In this document: in pieces, positions 11,901 to 22,099 of the stretch
How the letters are laid out: each line of letters begins with the position of its first letter
How positions within the stretch are numbered: position 1 is the stretch's first letter
Source of the DNA: Gymnopus androsaceus JB14
Lineage: Eukaryota; Basidiomycota; Agaricomycetes; Agaricales; Omphalotaceae
Length of the DNA stretch: 45,224 bases
Assembly (NCBI GenBank): GCA_009733575.1
Contig: ML769831.1
Location: forward strand, 1 to 45,224
Direction of reading: 5' to 3'
Program-made: the position numbers and the translations under genes
The notes under the pieces: model-generated
Seen by the model: the letters and a program-made list of their open reading frames with translations, nothing else
Databases searched by the model: none
What the model was told of the DNA's origin: nothing

Positions 11901-12129
11901 AGTGTATCCAGCTGGTACTACTGCCAATAGGCCTCCCATTATCATTGATTCTGGTACAACATCTCACATCCATTCTGTCTGTGCCAATTTCACAACTTTC
12001 CACCATCCAGCCATTTCCCAGAAAGTTACTGGATTTGGTTCTGGTACAATGAAGATTGCAGGTCATGGTACAGCTGTTTTTCTAGCTCGTCGCGAACATG
12101 CAATGACTCGTCTTAGTCTTAAAGACACT
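8976..12129 (+). pseudogene. Copia gag and protease (broken)
   Basis: Gag starts at the ATG at 8976 with a Thr/Ala/Pro-rich leader, is interrupted by an insertion (about 9088-10921) and resumes with LKGEENYAPWSN, typical of copia gag. A CCHC zinc knuckle lies at about 11615-11665 (C-x-N-C, then GH, then C) but a TGA (11617-11619) falls inside it. Further stops are TGA at about 11740 and TAG at about 11896. The retroviral-type protease motif IIIDSGTTSHI is at about 11941-11973. The frame runs into element B at 12138 and continues at 37309 as PNSSPTLISVSRF, which joins perfectly. Confidence 0.85.
9088..10921. mobile_element. 1.83-kb insertion in the copia gag leader, type unresolved
   Basis: Gag coding stops making sense after about 9088 (…PATWV) and resumes at about 10921 (SGTGLFPKAEHQ). 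The inserted block starts TGATACTGAGTGGCGGTG and ends CTAACTCA, so TG…CA ends are possible. It has no coding capacity. At about 10569-10675 a roughly 60-base unit containing TTGTTGAGTC and GTACTTGACC is repeated in tandem. A solo LTR of another retrotransposon is the best guess, but I found no target duplication. Confidence 0.55.
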
Positions 12130-12137
12130 ACTTTTGT

Positions 12138-12366
12138 CACTTCAGGCACCTACCAAACTGACCTACTTAGGGTAAAAAAATGATGTCCTTAAATATGCCT
12201 AAGAGGCCCCTGTTTGGGGTAGACTACCCACCCATCATATAAGGTGTGTAGCTACCCCAACCTGGGGTGGCTACCCATTTTTCTCCAAGTTGACTTGGGT
12301 AGCTACCTATCATGTCATGTCATGCAGTGCCTGGGGTCTCTCCTGGGTAGCTACCCAATGGTTTTT
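12138..12366 (+). repeat. Left TIR of element B
   Basis: About 229 bases match the reverse complement of 37071-37300 with about six substitutions and one single-base indel. It includes CCTACTTAGG, CCTAAGAGG and four GGTAGCTACC-like palindromes. Confidence 0.95.
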
Positions 12367-12990
12367 GAGCATTTTTTCTGCAGTACAGAGTACATTTCAT
12401 ATGCCATTTAACTATATTTATTGGGTTCCATAAGGGTTATTATCTCTGTCAGTTCATATCATTGGCATAGCTAGCTACCCACCCATTCATGTAGCTTAAT
12501 TGATTGTATTACACTTGATATATTTGGTGAACCATGTTACTACAACTGATAACAATAAACATGGATGGGTAGCTACCTAATTATTTGCATTGACATCAAG
12601 CTCATGCATACCATGAATATACAAACCATGAACCATATATATTAAATATGTTACAAAGTATACAGACCCATATACAACCACCAATATTGTGGGTAGCTAC
12701 CCACCTCAATTCTATAAGTCTATCTACTATATTTATACATAGTAAGTATGTTACAAAGTATATAGACCCACCTTAATTCTATAAGTCTATTTTATCTGCT
12801 ATATAAATATACATAGTAAGTTAACAAAGTATAATAGATAGACCCACACAACCACAATATTGTGGGTAGCTACCCTTCTTAATTTTTATGAGGGGTAGCT
12901 ACCCACCTTAATTTTTATGGGGGGTAGCTACCCAGCTCAATTTTTATGAGGTAGCTACCAGCTTAATTTTCATTAGGGGTAGCTACCCAC
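12246..12990. promoter_or_regulatory. Left subterminal iterons, palindrome GGGTAGCTACCC
   Basis: About twelve perfect or near-perfect copies of the 12-base palindrome occur (for example about 12298, 12346, 12566, 12691, 12865, 12895, 12926, 12978), the last ones spaced about 30 bases apart beside TTAATTTT. The right end has the same motif. Subterminal palindromes of this kind usually bind the transposase of the element, which is inferred here. Confidence 0.8.
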
Positions 12991-13215
12991 CTTAATTTTC
13001 AGACAATTTGAATCAAAAAAAACTTGTTGCTACATGGATCTATACTTTGCCATTTCCAATATAAACATATAATGTACACCATATAATGTACACTTTGACA
13101 CCTACTTCAACTAATGAGTTCTTGCTCACATGGGATGTCAACTTGTAAAGTGGTTGGTATTGTGTTACAGTATATAAGAAATACATAAATGAATGTAGAA
13201 TTCTACATTGCTAAG

Positions 13216-15810
13216 TTAGGCATCCTGCTTCTGTTTCTTTGACAGTCCTGCCTTTGATGCTACCACCTCAACTGCTTTTTCCTTACCCTTCTCCCTGTCT
13301 TTATCAAGATGAGCATGCTTCCTTGGTTGCTTATCATCACTTCCATTATCATCAGCAGACAAACTAAAAGCTCTGTGGACTTTGCGAGTGCCACCTGAAG
13401 GAATAGGATGCGGATGGGGCTTGTTTGTAATCTTCTTTTGGATGCGTGCAGGATTCGGAGGGCTATCTAGCACTCTGACCTTGAGAGTGTTGTCCTTGCT
13501 AGGAGCTGCCTGTTCTTCATCCTCGCTGTCCAAAAGGCAGAGGCGATTGGCAGCCTTACCCTTACATTGCGCCTGACTGTCTGTCAATGTCTTCTTTCCC
13601 TCATGACCTCCCTTCTTACGCCAAACTGTAACCACCTGTTTATCCTGATTCTTCTGAACCACTTCCTCCTGACTCTCCTCATCCTTGTTCTTGTCCTCTG
13701 AGTCGTCACCCTTCTCCCCATTGTCAGCCTCTGGAATGTTGGTATCAATGTTCTTCCCAGCATGCTTGATGAACTTCTTTGAATGAAGGACTTTTGCTAA
13801 CACAAGTGGTTCACTGTTCCTTTTTGGGACTTGAAGGAGAATACCAATGTTCACTTGATCTTTGAGTGTCTTCTCCTTATCGTCTAGAGAAACTGTAGTT
13901 AGATTTGTCAAAACCTATTAAACCACTGATGGCTTACCATCATCCCAAGGAACAAACCGTACCAGATCTTCAAAAAAAAACCTTTCATTGTTCATTGTTG
14001 CTATCTTCCTGTGAATCCTGATCCATTGCCACCTCAGCTGTCTGCTCTCTTGCCTCCTGTTGCCAGAATTGGACATATTGTTTGACGATTTCCTTCACAT
14101 ACTTCAATGGCATATTTGCGGAACCTTGGATACCTCCCAGAGGACCAATTGCCTTCATACCGACAGGATAGTTGATTAGTTTGACTTTGGCCTCATAACA
14201 GAGGTCGGCGAAAGCAGAACCCCATTTCATCTGCTTGTAGTCTTTATTCAGATGAACTTCACCTACCCAAAGATAGAATGAGTGTATACATATATAATGA
14301 GAGTACAGCAACTCATGTAGAGAGTGTAACCAGATATCTTTGAGTAATCCATGCAAAACCACCTTGTCTGTGCCTTTGTTTAAGTATTGGTTGACCATCC
14401 CCTGTTTTGCTGGATTGAGTGCAACCCCACCCTGTTTCTTCAACATCAGTTGAGAGTGAATCATAGTGCCATAGTCAACAGATTGACTTTTCAACTGCAA
14501 AGGATTTGCATCCTTCATGGTGACATATAGCGGGTCACCACCAAAAGCAACGGCACACGCAGACACTGCATTGACAATCCATCCAAAGCATGATACTTGA
14601 TATACCTTGTAAATTTGACATCCCTATAGATATTGTAAAATGAGTCATTGAATAGTTGAATATTCGGAAAACGTACTCAATTGATGAAAGGCACAGCCAG
14701 CTTCTGAAGTTCCTTCTCAGAAAGTCCCTTGAGACGTTTCTTGGCTGTTTGGGTGGCCATGGCTTTTTTGTACCACTCCATAGCACCCTTGAACTCCTCC
14801 TCATCATCGTCATTGTGCTTTTCAAGGTACAACACACGGATCTCCTCCTGAAAGTCCTTATTGGACTGTCCCTCCTTTGGTTTCATGTTTAAGCTGTCAG
14901 GATGAACCGCAAAAGCTTGGAACCCATTCCATTGATTCAGTGCTCGGTTGTCACGTACCACATCTCCAACAGCTTGCAAGAGGCAGCCCACCATTTTCCC
15001 CTCCTTCACTGCCAGTGCTTCGAGGTTGTTGTGGTATCATTGACGAAGCACAAGGGCTTGTGCTTTGACCTCCTTTGACAACCTCCCTTGCCAGCCATAG
15101 CTGCAATCCTAACAGCTTGAACAATGGCTACAACCACAAGTTGCAAATGCTTCAACAGGGATATTACCACAGCTGCAAATGCAGACTGGGATATTGCCAT
15201 ATACCCTTGAAGAAGGGCACCTATGGATAAATCCCTAGGAGCAAAGTAGTCATGGGATTTGATTGACTTGTGAATTTGCTGCCCCATCCCAAATGGGACA
15301 GGGTGTGCCCTTTCCCAAATCAGAAAGGGCACACTCGGCCACAGCATCTGGCTGAACCAGGGCAAATTCTAGCAAAATTACTGCCAGCTGGAGCAATTGA
15401 ATGGTAGACCTTTCAATAAAGAGCTGACCAGCACCAAAGCTTTGAATGAATCATAGTCATAACCACTGAGCCACTAGGGCAATGAAATGCAATAATTTAA
15501 TAACCACTTAATGCATAATTTTGGTTGATTAAAGTGTATATACCTGTACATACCATACCACCTATGCAAAATCAAAGCATTCAGCCTCCTCAGCCTCTTC
15601 CTTGCCGTCATCTTTGACTTCGTCTGGTGCCTCCACATCCCCTCTGTCATTTCCTGTTTCATCACCCTCAAAATCCTCCTCATCATCATTGTCATCTCTC
15701 CCATCCAAGCCCAGCTCCTCACGCGCAGCCCTGTTGTTTGCTTCTTCCTCCGCTTTAAAACCTTCCTCTTGATGCAATGATACACTCCAGGCCTTTAATG
15801 CTTGTAACAC
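13216..15810 (-). pseudogene. Accessory gene of element B, degraded, same apparent family as the gene at 2-3305
   Basis: Read from 15810 down, an acidic exon (15810-15562, DDNDDEEDFEGDE) is followed after a SINE-like insertion by RLSKEVKAQALVLRQ, a stop at about 15036, then HNNLEALAVKEGKMVGCLLQ and a NQWNGFQAF motif. After one or two short introns (14560-14680) comes VSACAVAFGGDP and a KLINYPVG motif (about 14160-14190). The tail (13911-13216) is Lys/Glu/Asp-rich and basic at its end (KKQKQDA). The NQWNGFQ and INYP motifs and the charged tail parallel FNIFQIW and INWP in the left gene. It runs toward the left TIR. Function is unknown. The SINE and stops make it a pseudogene. Confidence 0.6.
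15115..15480 (-). repeat. tRNA-derived SINE-like insertion
   Basis: On the minus strand it starts with a tRNA-like head: GTGGCTCAGTGGTTATG fits a pol III A box, and about 60 bases on CCATTCAATTGC is a weak B box. The body includes a hairpin GTGCCCTTT…AAAGGGCAC (about 15301-15330). Its 3' part (GGATTTATCC, ATATCCCTGTTGAAGCATTTGC) resembles the 3' part of 23178-23530. It separates two parts of the accessory gene. Family assignment is by eye. Confidence 0.4.
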
Positions 15811-15932
15811 TCATAGAGTGCCTCAAACTTGTTGCTGTAGACCTCATGAAGTCCAGGGGCTTCATTAGGGCAGAAAAGCAACCAGTTAACTCCACCTTCA
15901 ACATGTTTCATGCTAGAACAAACCCAGTGAGC
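15797..15932 (-). pseudogene. Captured fragment of ribonucleotide reductase large subunit, middle part
   Basis: The minus strand reads MKHVEGGVNW, then LLFCPNEAPGLHEVY and NKFEALYE, clearly the R1 segment normally written FMKRVE…W.LFCPNEAPGL. It stops at a TAA at about 15800. About 200 residues of R1 separate this piece from the N-terminal piece at 17596-18116, and the SAC phosphatase fragment occupies that place. Confidence 0.85.
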
Positions 15933-16019
15933 ACAGGGAAATCAAAAATCTGGACGCAATAAACTTTGGTTAGTACAAAAATTGTCACTAGGATCAATTC
16001 ATACCTTTAGAGCTGATGT

Positions 16020-17450
16020 ACCCGCACTGTAAAAGGTTAAGCAAGTTAGAGACTGAGATTAAAAGGTAGCAAAATTAAAAGAAGCGAATTCCAATTAACC
16101 ACTCACTAAGCTCAGCTGATTGCATCACCATTGTTGGCCCAAACTGCATAGAGAATCATTGAGCCCAGGATGGATAGAAGAATGGAAAAGTGAACCATTG
16201 TTGAAAACATGATCCGTGTCAGTCTTCTCAACAGTATGCAGTGTGAGAAGTGCTACAGCACTCAATTGCTTATTCAAGATCTTTTGTGCAAACGCAGACT
16301 GGATGAAAAATGCATTGAGTCTTGATATTGGTGATCAGCAAGACAAACAAACCTGAACAACATTTGTTCTGTCCAGGCAATTGATACAATTCACCCTAAA
16401 CACGCCTTTCTGTTGTGACAATACAACCCCATCAGAGACCCAGAAGAAAGCTTGAGAATCAAACCCTTTTTCCATTGCCTCAATGAGGTGTGAGATATTT
16501 TCATACCTACACGGTGATAAGATCAGTGTCCAAAGGGTGAGATAAAATACCTACTTCATTCCCTTTGTCTCCTTATGAAAGTCATAATCATTGTATTTGG
16601 CATCCGGAAGATTGAGCTCTGTGAGGTATTCATGGTAGGTGTTTGTAACACCTCCCTCACTTGCCGGTTTGTTCGGCAAGATTGATGACCGTCTGCAAGA
16701 AACATGAGTTTGTACTCAAGTTGTGGGGTCAAAGATTCACAAACATGGGGCCCATAGCGAGGAACAGTGTGTTCAAAATGTCTCTTCATCGCATTTAGAT
16801 GCTGCTAGCGTGTCCTGTCTGGAGAAACCAACGGCGGTGGTTTCAATCCATATCCAGTTTGCATCCAGAAAAGCGGAACTAAAAATGGGTATGTGATGTT
16901 CATAGGATATGACAAATGGCAGATATAACTTACTTGACCTTCAGATTTGAATGTAACTAAAGATATTCGTTGATCCATTGCACTAAAATTTGGGCATTAA
17001 AGAAGGGAACTTTTTTTCTGCGAAGCATGGACATACTTTGACTCACACGATGGTTTTGCTCTCTACAAAGTTTGCAACATGCGTGTTGTCATCAATTCCT
17101 CACCATTGATACCTCAGACCTGCTCAATCTCTAGATCGTCTCGACACTATAGCATAGTCAAGAAGGATACCTTCACCCTCAGTGTCTCGTGGGTCTGGAA
17201 TATGGAAAGATGCTGTTTGATGGTAGCCCTGCATTATCGGAAGGATATAAGAGTGAAGGCCTGAATCTACGAGTGGCTTCACCAACCACTTGTTCCACCA
17301 GAATTGCCTATCTACTTGACACCAAAGCAGTAATGTTGGATACGGTTCAGCCATGGGATTGATGTTGTCAAAGTCAAATACATTTGGGGTTTTTGGAGGA
17401 AGTGCATCCAAATCAGCAAGGAGATCATGTTGCTTTTTGGATTTAGCCAT
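16020..17450 (-). pseudogene. Captured SAC-domain phosphoinositide phosphatase fragment
   Basis: Read downward from 17450: FWWNKWLVKPLVDSGLHSYI, then LPIMQGY, DYAIVSRRSRD, a stop, AGLRYQ, DDNTHVANFVESKTIV, VPLFWMQTGYGLKPPP, HFEHTVPRYGPHV, NLAEQTGKEGVV, YDFHKETKGMKYENISHLIE, and the catalytic CX5R motif CINCLDRTN (about 16352-16393), ending VWANNGDAIS, stop, GTSALKG. This is the order of a SAC domain, an enzyme that removes phosphates from membrane phosphoinositides. Introns with GT-AG ends are kept (for example about 16690-16745 and 16500-16560), so genomic DNA was copied. Several stops make it non-functional although the catalytic Cys and Arg remain. Confidence 0.85.
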
Positions 17451-17595
17451 TCTTTGCTGCTTGTGTTGCAGAGAACAAGTGATGTCTGCAGGTTGTTAGC
17501 TACGGTATACAAGATCAGCAAACAATGTACCAAATGTATAAGCGAAGAACATCCCCTTGGAGAATTCTCATATACACTCTCTGAGAATCTTATCC

Positions 17596-18116
17596 TCAAT
17601 TTAGAGTGTTTCTCCTCCACAGTTTCTGGCGTAAGAATGTACTAGTGGTAGCTGAAATTGAGATTGTAGATGATAGCCAAATTGAGGGTCTCCTTGTGAG
17701 CCATAACATTTCAGTATGTTTCTTCTGAAACCATTGACGCTGGTTTGCCAGTCTTGGGGTCAATGTATCCGTAGAGGTCAGTGAAAAGTTCTTTTTTGTC
17801 TCCTTGTGTAGATTTGAGACAGCGATATGGGCGGCAAGCATAGTCGGGATATTTTGTTGTGAGGTAGGCTGCAGTCTCGGCGGCGAGGTTCTGAAAGGCA
17901 GGAAGAGTTAGATGGGAAGGACAGCTGTAAAAGTGCATTGTACAAATGTTGAGCTCAACGGTGGTTACACCTTGATAAACACCCTGAACAACCTTTTGCA
18001 TGACCCTGAAGGATATTGAGAGCTTGAAAAGAATGAGACAGATGCAACATACTTGATAGGATCCACGTGGTTCATGTTGAGGCACAACTTGTCTGTGCGG
18101 GAGGTGATCTGAAAGA
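17596..18116 (-). pseudogene. Captured fragment of ribonucleotide reductase large subunit, N-terminal part
   Basis: The minus strand reads ITSRTDKLCLNMNHVDPIK, an intron, VMQKVVQGVYQG, an intron, NLAAETAAYLTTKYPDYA, then in a shifted frame LAAHIAVSNLHKETKKNFS, then LYGYIDPKTGKPASMVSEETY, stop, NVMAHKETLNLAIIYN. This is the conserved N-terminal part of class I R1, just after the ATP cone. Two retained introns and at least two frameshifts are visible. It makes no catalytic core. Confidence 0.9.
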
Positions 18117-18479
18117 GAATGAGAAATGCACATTGAAAAGTTGGAAGAATTGCACCTTGTCAAAGTGTGGTTACATGAGGGCAATCAACAGACGGTCCAG
18201 AATTACAGCTGATTCAAGTTGAGCTGATGGGCTGTTCAGATATGAAGGATGCTACAAGTGTGAAGGACGCCATGCCTCACAGTCCTCTGAATCTCATTCC
18301 TTAGAGAGTCTCATCTTTTCCAAGACTGACCCAGGGTAAGATATTTACATGACACACAATAAATCATAATGTCAAAGCGGTCGAAGCAACTCTACTATCT
18401 AAGTGAAAGTAACATTCACTTACTCCAATTGCGATTGATCAGAGGTTGTGGTAAGTACTCAAGAGCACCTCTCCTCCTG

Positions 18480-18783
18480 GTAAGAACCAATCGCCAATTT
18501 ATGCCAGAGGAAAAGAAACGTCTGGGATGCATGCAATGGTCTCAAAAACGAGAATGGATACTCTAAAATTCAAGGCAGCAAGCAACAAACTGTGATGTAT
18601 GCTTTGTTCAACTCTCCAGTAGGTTTGCTGGCATGGATCCGCAAAAAGGTTGAGCTTTCCACTGAGGAGAACTCCATTTGGGATCCCAGCATGATCATCA
18701 CCACTGCTTTACCTTATATTCGGCAGCGCAGGACACGCCAGAATATACAAAGAGGCCAACTCAGAGTACTACTTGTAGGTTAG
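18480..18783 (+). pseudogene. Captured epoxide hydrolase (alpha/beta hydrolase) fragment
   Basis: The frame reads NGYSKIQGSKQQTVMYALFN, then SPVGLLAWIRKKVELSTEEN, and in a shifted frame IFGSAGHARIYKEANSEYYL followed by TAG. The DSPVGLLAWI-type segment and the later G…IYKE segment are typical of fungal epoxide hydrolases with an N-terminal EHN region. Upstream, RTNRQFMPEEKKRLGCMQ may belong to it in another frame. No catalytic triad is covered. Confidence 0.7.
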
Positions 18784-19139
18784 CTATTTTTGATTGGTCT
18801 CATATTGTTATGATTTAGAGGTGCAGCACCATGAAGGATACATGCAGGATTGAGGGTGAATTTCTCAAGAAGGTCTCAAGCGATGCAGGCAGCCTATTGC
18901 AAGTCAACAATCATTATCAACACAATTAGGGTAATTATTCTATTTGAGGGCTGCCACAATCTAAACTCATGTCTATGCATAAATCCTATCAAGCATGCAG
19001 TGGGGCGCATGACTGGAATTCTTCCATCCGGCTTTAACTCTGTACGGTTTGACTTCCATTTGCTCAGACTACCATAATAATTGGCATTTAGTACTCATAG
19101 TTCATTCATCATAGAATGAGCCATTCATGTTGTCCAGTT

Positions 19140-19350
19140 CATTCTGCTCAATCACTCATTTTGTGGAAAAGAAACGCTTGGCGCCACTGCCAAGGTCCTC
19201 AATCCCAAATTAGTACGTCTGACCCTCAAAAGGCCACAACACTTCAAGTGGTCTCCAGGCCAAGCTGCTTCAAATCTCATCATCTACATTTCTATTCAAA
19301 GCCTACCCGTTCAAGATTCCAGCTTATACTCCCAGATGCTGAAAATCTGC
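19140..19350 (+). pseudogene. Captured ferric-reductase-like FAD-binding fragment
   Basis: One frame reads VLNPKLVRLTLKRPQHFKWS, then PGQAA, and a neighbouring frame LFKAYPFKIPA, corresponding to the V.R..L.RP..F.W.PGQ.A and LPFE.HPFTIAS signatures of fungal ferric reductase / NADPH-oxidase-type flavoproteins. Only about 60 residues remain, with a frameshift. The assignment rests on these motifs only. Confidence 0.55.
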
Positions 19351-19660
19351 ACAGAACTTTTGTCTGTGCTGAATTAACTCACTCTTCTAAGAACAATGTT
19401 AAGTTTTAGCATACTCAGCTTGTCTTTCCTATTGCACTAGAAAGAGGTGGGTTTCTCAGTACTTCAAGGGGTGCATGAAGCATTTTGAGCCTCATTTGAA
19501 ATCGGAAAGCAGTCCTGAGTTTGTCCACACCTGGATAAATGAAGGTTTGGCTGTAGGCCCGTAAGTAAGAGCGCGACGCAACTCATAAGCGCCGTTGTAG
19601 TAAGCGCTCAATTGCAGCTAACATGTGTGCACTGATTTGATTTGCTCTCAATGTTACAAG
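19351..19660 (+). other. Unassigned segment between captured fragments
   Basis: One frame gives KRWVSQYFKGCMKHFEPHLK then SESSPEFVHTWINEGLAVGP (about 19442-19563), which looks like real protein sequence, but I cannot name the family. It may be another captured fragment. Confidence 0.35.
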
Positions 19661-19669
19661 CCGGTTCTT

Positions 19670-20950
19670 TCAATGCTGCTGCTGGCCCAATGAAAATTTG
19701 AACAGACTATGTTCCAAAATGTGAGTTTTTGTTAATCTTATTCTCAGATTGTTACTAATGTTCCTTCTAGTTGGGTCCAAGAATGCTAAAGCTGCAATGA
19801 CTACCTGTAGTATTTGCGGACAGCAGATCGCAGTTGATGAGCTGGCAGAGCATATGCGTATCAAGCTGCTTGATCCTTGGTGGAAAGAACAATGAGATAA
19901 TCTCAAAGCTTCCAAAGCCCAGGCATCCGAGTTGCAGCATGGTGCTAATGTTGGCTTGTCTCTCAGGAACCTCGCTCATACTCGTGTTGACATATTTGGT
20001 GCTGAAGTCGACGAAGAGAGGCGGAAGAGGGAGGAGGAGGAGGAGCAAGAGAAATGGAAAGAGAGGGAAAAGGTTGTTTGGGATGGTCATACTGCCTCAA
20101 AGGCCAATACTCTGGACAAGTTCTCCAAAAACATCAATTTTGACAAGCAGATCGCTGCTACTCACCGTTCGAAAGGTCTTGGACCATACGTCGTTTATCT
20201 ATCTTATCTATATTGAGTATCAGCTAACTTTGTGTGGTTTTCAGACAGTAAGCCAATGCCATCAGCCCTGGAATCGGTCCCGCAGCTATTCCCAGTCCAC
20301 TTACATCCCTTCCCCCACCTCAAGCTTCATTGCCTGCACCTCCGCAGGCATCTTCTAACCCAGCATACTTGACTGCTACAGTCTCTTCAGGTCCTCAGCC
20401 TGCCTCCACGTACCAGACTCCTCCTGTCATGCTCCCTCCTTTGCATTTCCAAGGCGTAGACCCAACAATGGGTTTTGGCTTCCAGTCTGCACCTGGAATA
20501 CATCCTTCAAGGGTGGCTGCCCTGGTGGCTGCAAACAATGTATTGCAGTCTCAAGCGGGTGTTGTTCGAACGGCTGATCAAATGGAGGGTGTCGAGGACA
20601 ATATCCCTCCTGCCAAAAGGCAAAAGGTGAACAGGGTCCCCGGTAGTCAAATCTACTCTGAAGAAGACTGGATTGGATTGCATCCTGTGAGTTGCTCATT
20701 TGTTTTGCAATCATTTCGATACCTGACATTATCTGCGTAGCATCCCATTTCTCTCCAGTTTCAGTTACCAATGGATACCACCAAAGCCAAGTGGAAGCTC
20801 AACAGCAAGATTGTCACTATCCCCGATCTCCCTCTCAATCTTGTTTCAATGCTACGGGAATGTATTATCCAAACTGCTTCCAATTCATCCCCCAATGACG
20901 CCTCTGAGGGTTCCGAAACCTCCCAGCAGTTATGCAGCACCTCCTAGACA
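19670..20950 (+). pseudogene. Captured splicing factor SF3A1 (Prp21) fragment
   Basis: The plus strand reads GPMKI, stop, TDYVPK, an intron with its TAG acceptor near 19771, then KNAKAAMTTCSICGQQIAVD, ELAEHMRIKLLDPWWKEQ, stop, ASELQHGANVGLSLRNLAHT, RVDIFGAEVDEERRKREEEE, KVVWDGHTASKANTLDKFS, GIHPSRVAALVAANNV, PAKRQKV and HPISLQFQLPMDTTKAKWK. This follows the SF3A1 order (PRP21-like domain, Pro-rich linker, start of the ubiquitin-like domain). The host protein is a U2 snRNP component. Stops and frame changes break it, and introns are retained. Confidence 0.88.
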
Positions 20951-21868
20951 CTTTTCTAAACAACTGTTTCACCTGAGATCTGGTGCATATAATTGGCCAA
21001 TTCGTTTCTATTCTGCACAACAATGATGCACAACCCATTTGGACACGTAACCCCACTGACATCTCTCACTGATTGAGACCGTTGTTTTGAATGATGAGCT
21101 TGAAAGGAATGCCCATTAAGTGCCTACGGACCGCGTTTCTGAACATGATTGTTTGGCAATCTCACGGTTGAATTTTGCTCTTAACGTTCATTCAGCACGA
21201 CGGACTATGGCTCAAGACTTGCCTAAACCTCCTCAGGCCCATGGTACATCTTGTTCATTCTTATTGGAAGAATTTTTCGACTTACTTCCTTGATTGTAGC
21301 TCCCCTTTTCTTGAATAATTCCCCTGCATCCTGCATTGACTTCTCACATGGTGACTTGAAAGTCTATTCTGGTGTTTCCGGTGCTTACTTTTTTTGATTT
21401 CTTCCTTTGCTATCCTTCCATTTCTCTCAAAATTGATGCCTCTTCTTGCTCAACCTGGCAACTCTATTATCTGATGCAACTCATATGGATGTGTAGGTTT
21501 GCTACTTTCCTACTGCTTCCAACTCGTCCCCCAACAATGCCTCTGAGACCTTGTATGGTCCCGAAACCTCCAAGCAGTTACACAGCACCTCCTCGACGCT
21601 TTTCTAAATGACTGTTTCACCTGAGATCTGGTGCCTATAATTGGCCAATTCATTTCTATTCTGCACAGCGACGATGCACAACCCATTTGGACACATAACC
21701 CACCAACATCTCTCACTGATTGAGACCCTTGTTTTGAACGACGAGCTCAAAAGGAATGCCCGTTAAGTGCCTACAAACCGCATCTCCAACCGTGATCTCA
21801 TGGTTGAACTTTTCTCTTGATGTTCATTCAGCATGCTCCAGACTTTCCTAAAACCTCTTCAGGCCCAG
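20875..21868 (+). repeat. Diverged direct duplication, 20875-21244 and 21514-21868
   Basis: Two copies of about 360 bases match at roughly 85-90% by eye. Both begin in the SF3A1 tail (TGCTTCCAA…CGTCCCCCAA) and run through ACCTGAGATCTGGTGC, CACAACCCATTTGGACAC and CTCAGGCCC. They are separated by about 270 bases containing an unassigned frame (FLNNSPASCIDFSHGDLKVY, about 21311-21372). One frame of each copy reads PIWTRNPTDIS-like, similar to the Hsp90 motif at about 22900, but neighbouring residues do not fit Hsp90. The source gene of the copies beyond SF3A1 is not identified. Confidence 0.7.
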
Positions 21869-22099
21869 TACGTTTCTTCCATTTGTATCAAAATCTCTTC
21901 TCATTTGACAGCTCAACCTGTACTCAGCAATACCTCTGGCAATGACAAATTTTGAAATCAATGTGTAGGTTTCTTTGGTACAACTACAAAATAGGGGAGT
22001 TTTAGAGGTGCTTGCAAAGCAAGCCTCAATTGAAGAGCAGCTGGAGTATCTTCGGTGCGTTTTTTCACTGCATGCATGAGTAGCCAACTCTGACCTTTA

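Noticed and set aside
17711..17890. HMG-box ending (KYPDYACRPYRC)
   Set aside because: The match is a frameshift artefact. The neighbouring frame and upstream exons (DKLCLNMNHVDP, NLAAETAA) show it is ribonucleotide reductase R1.
20990..21060. Additional Hsp90 piece (PIWTRNPTDIS)
   Set aside because: Only about ten residues match, with no Hsp90 sequence before or after. It is left as an unidentified duplicated block.
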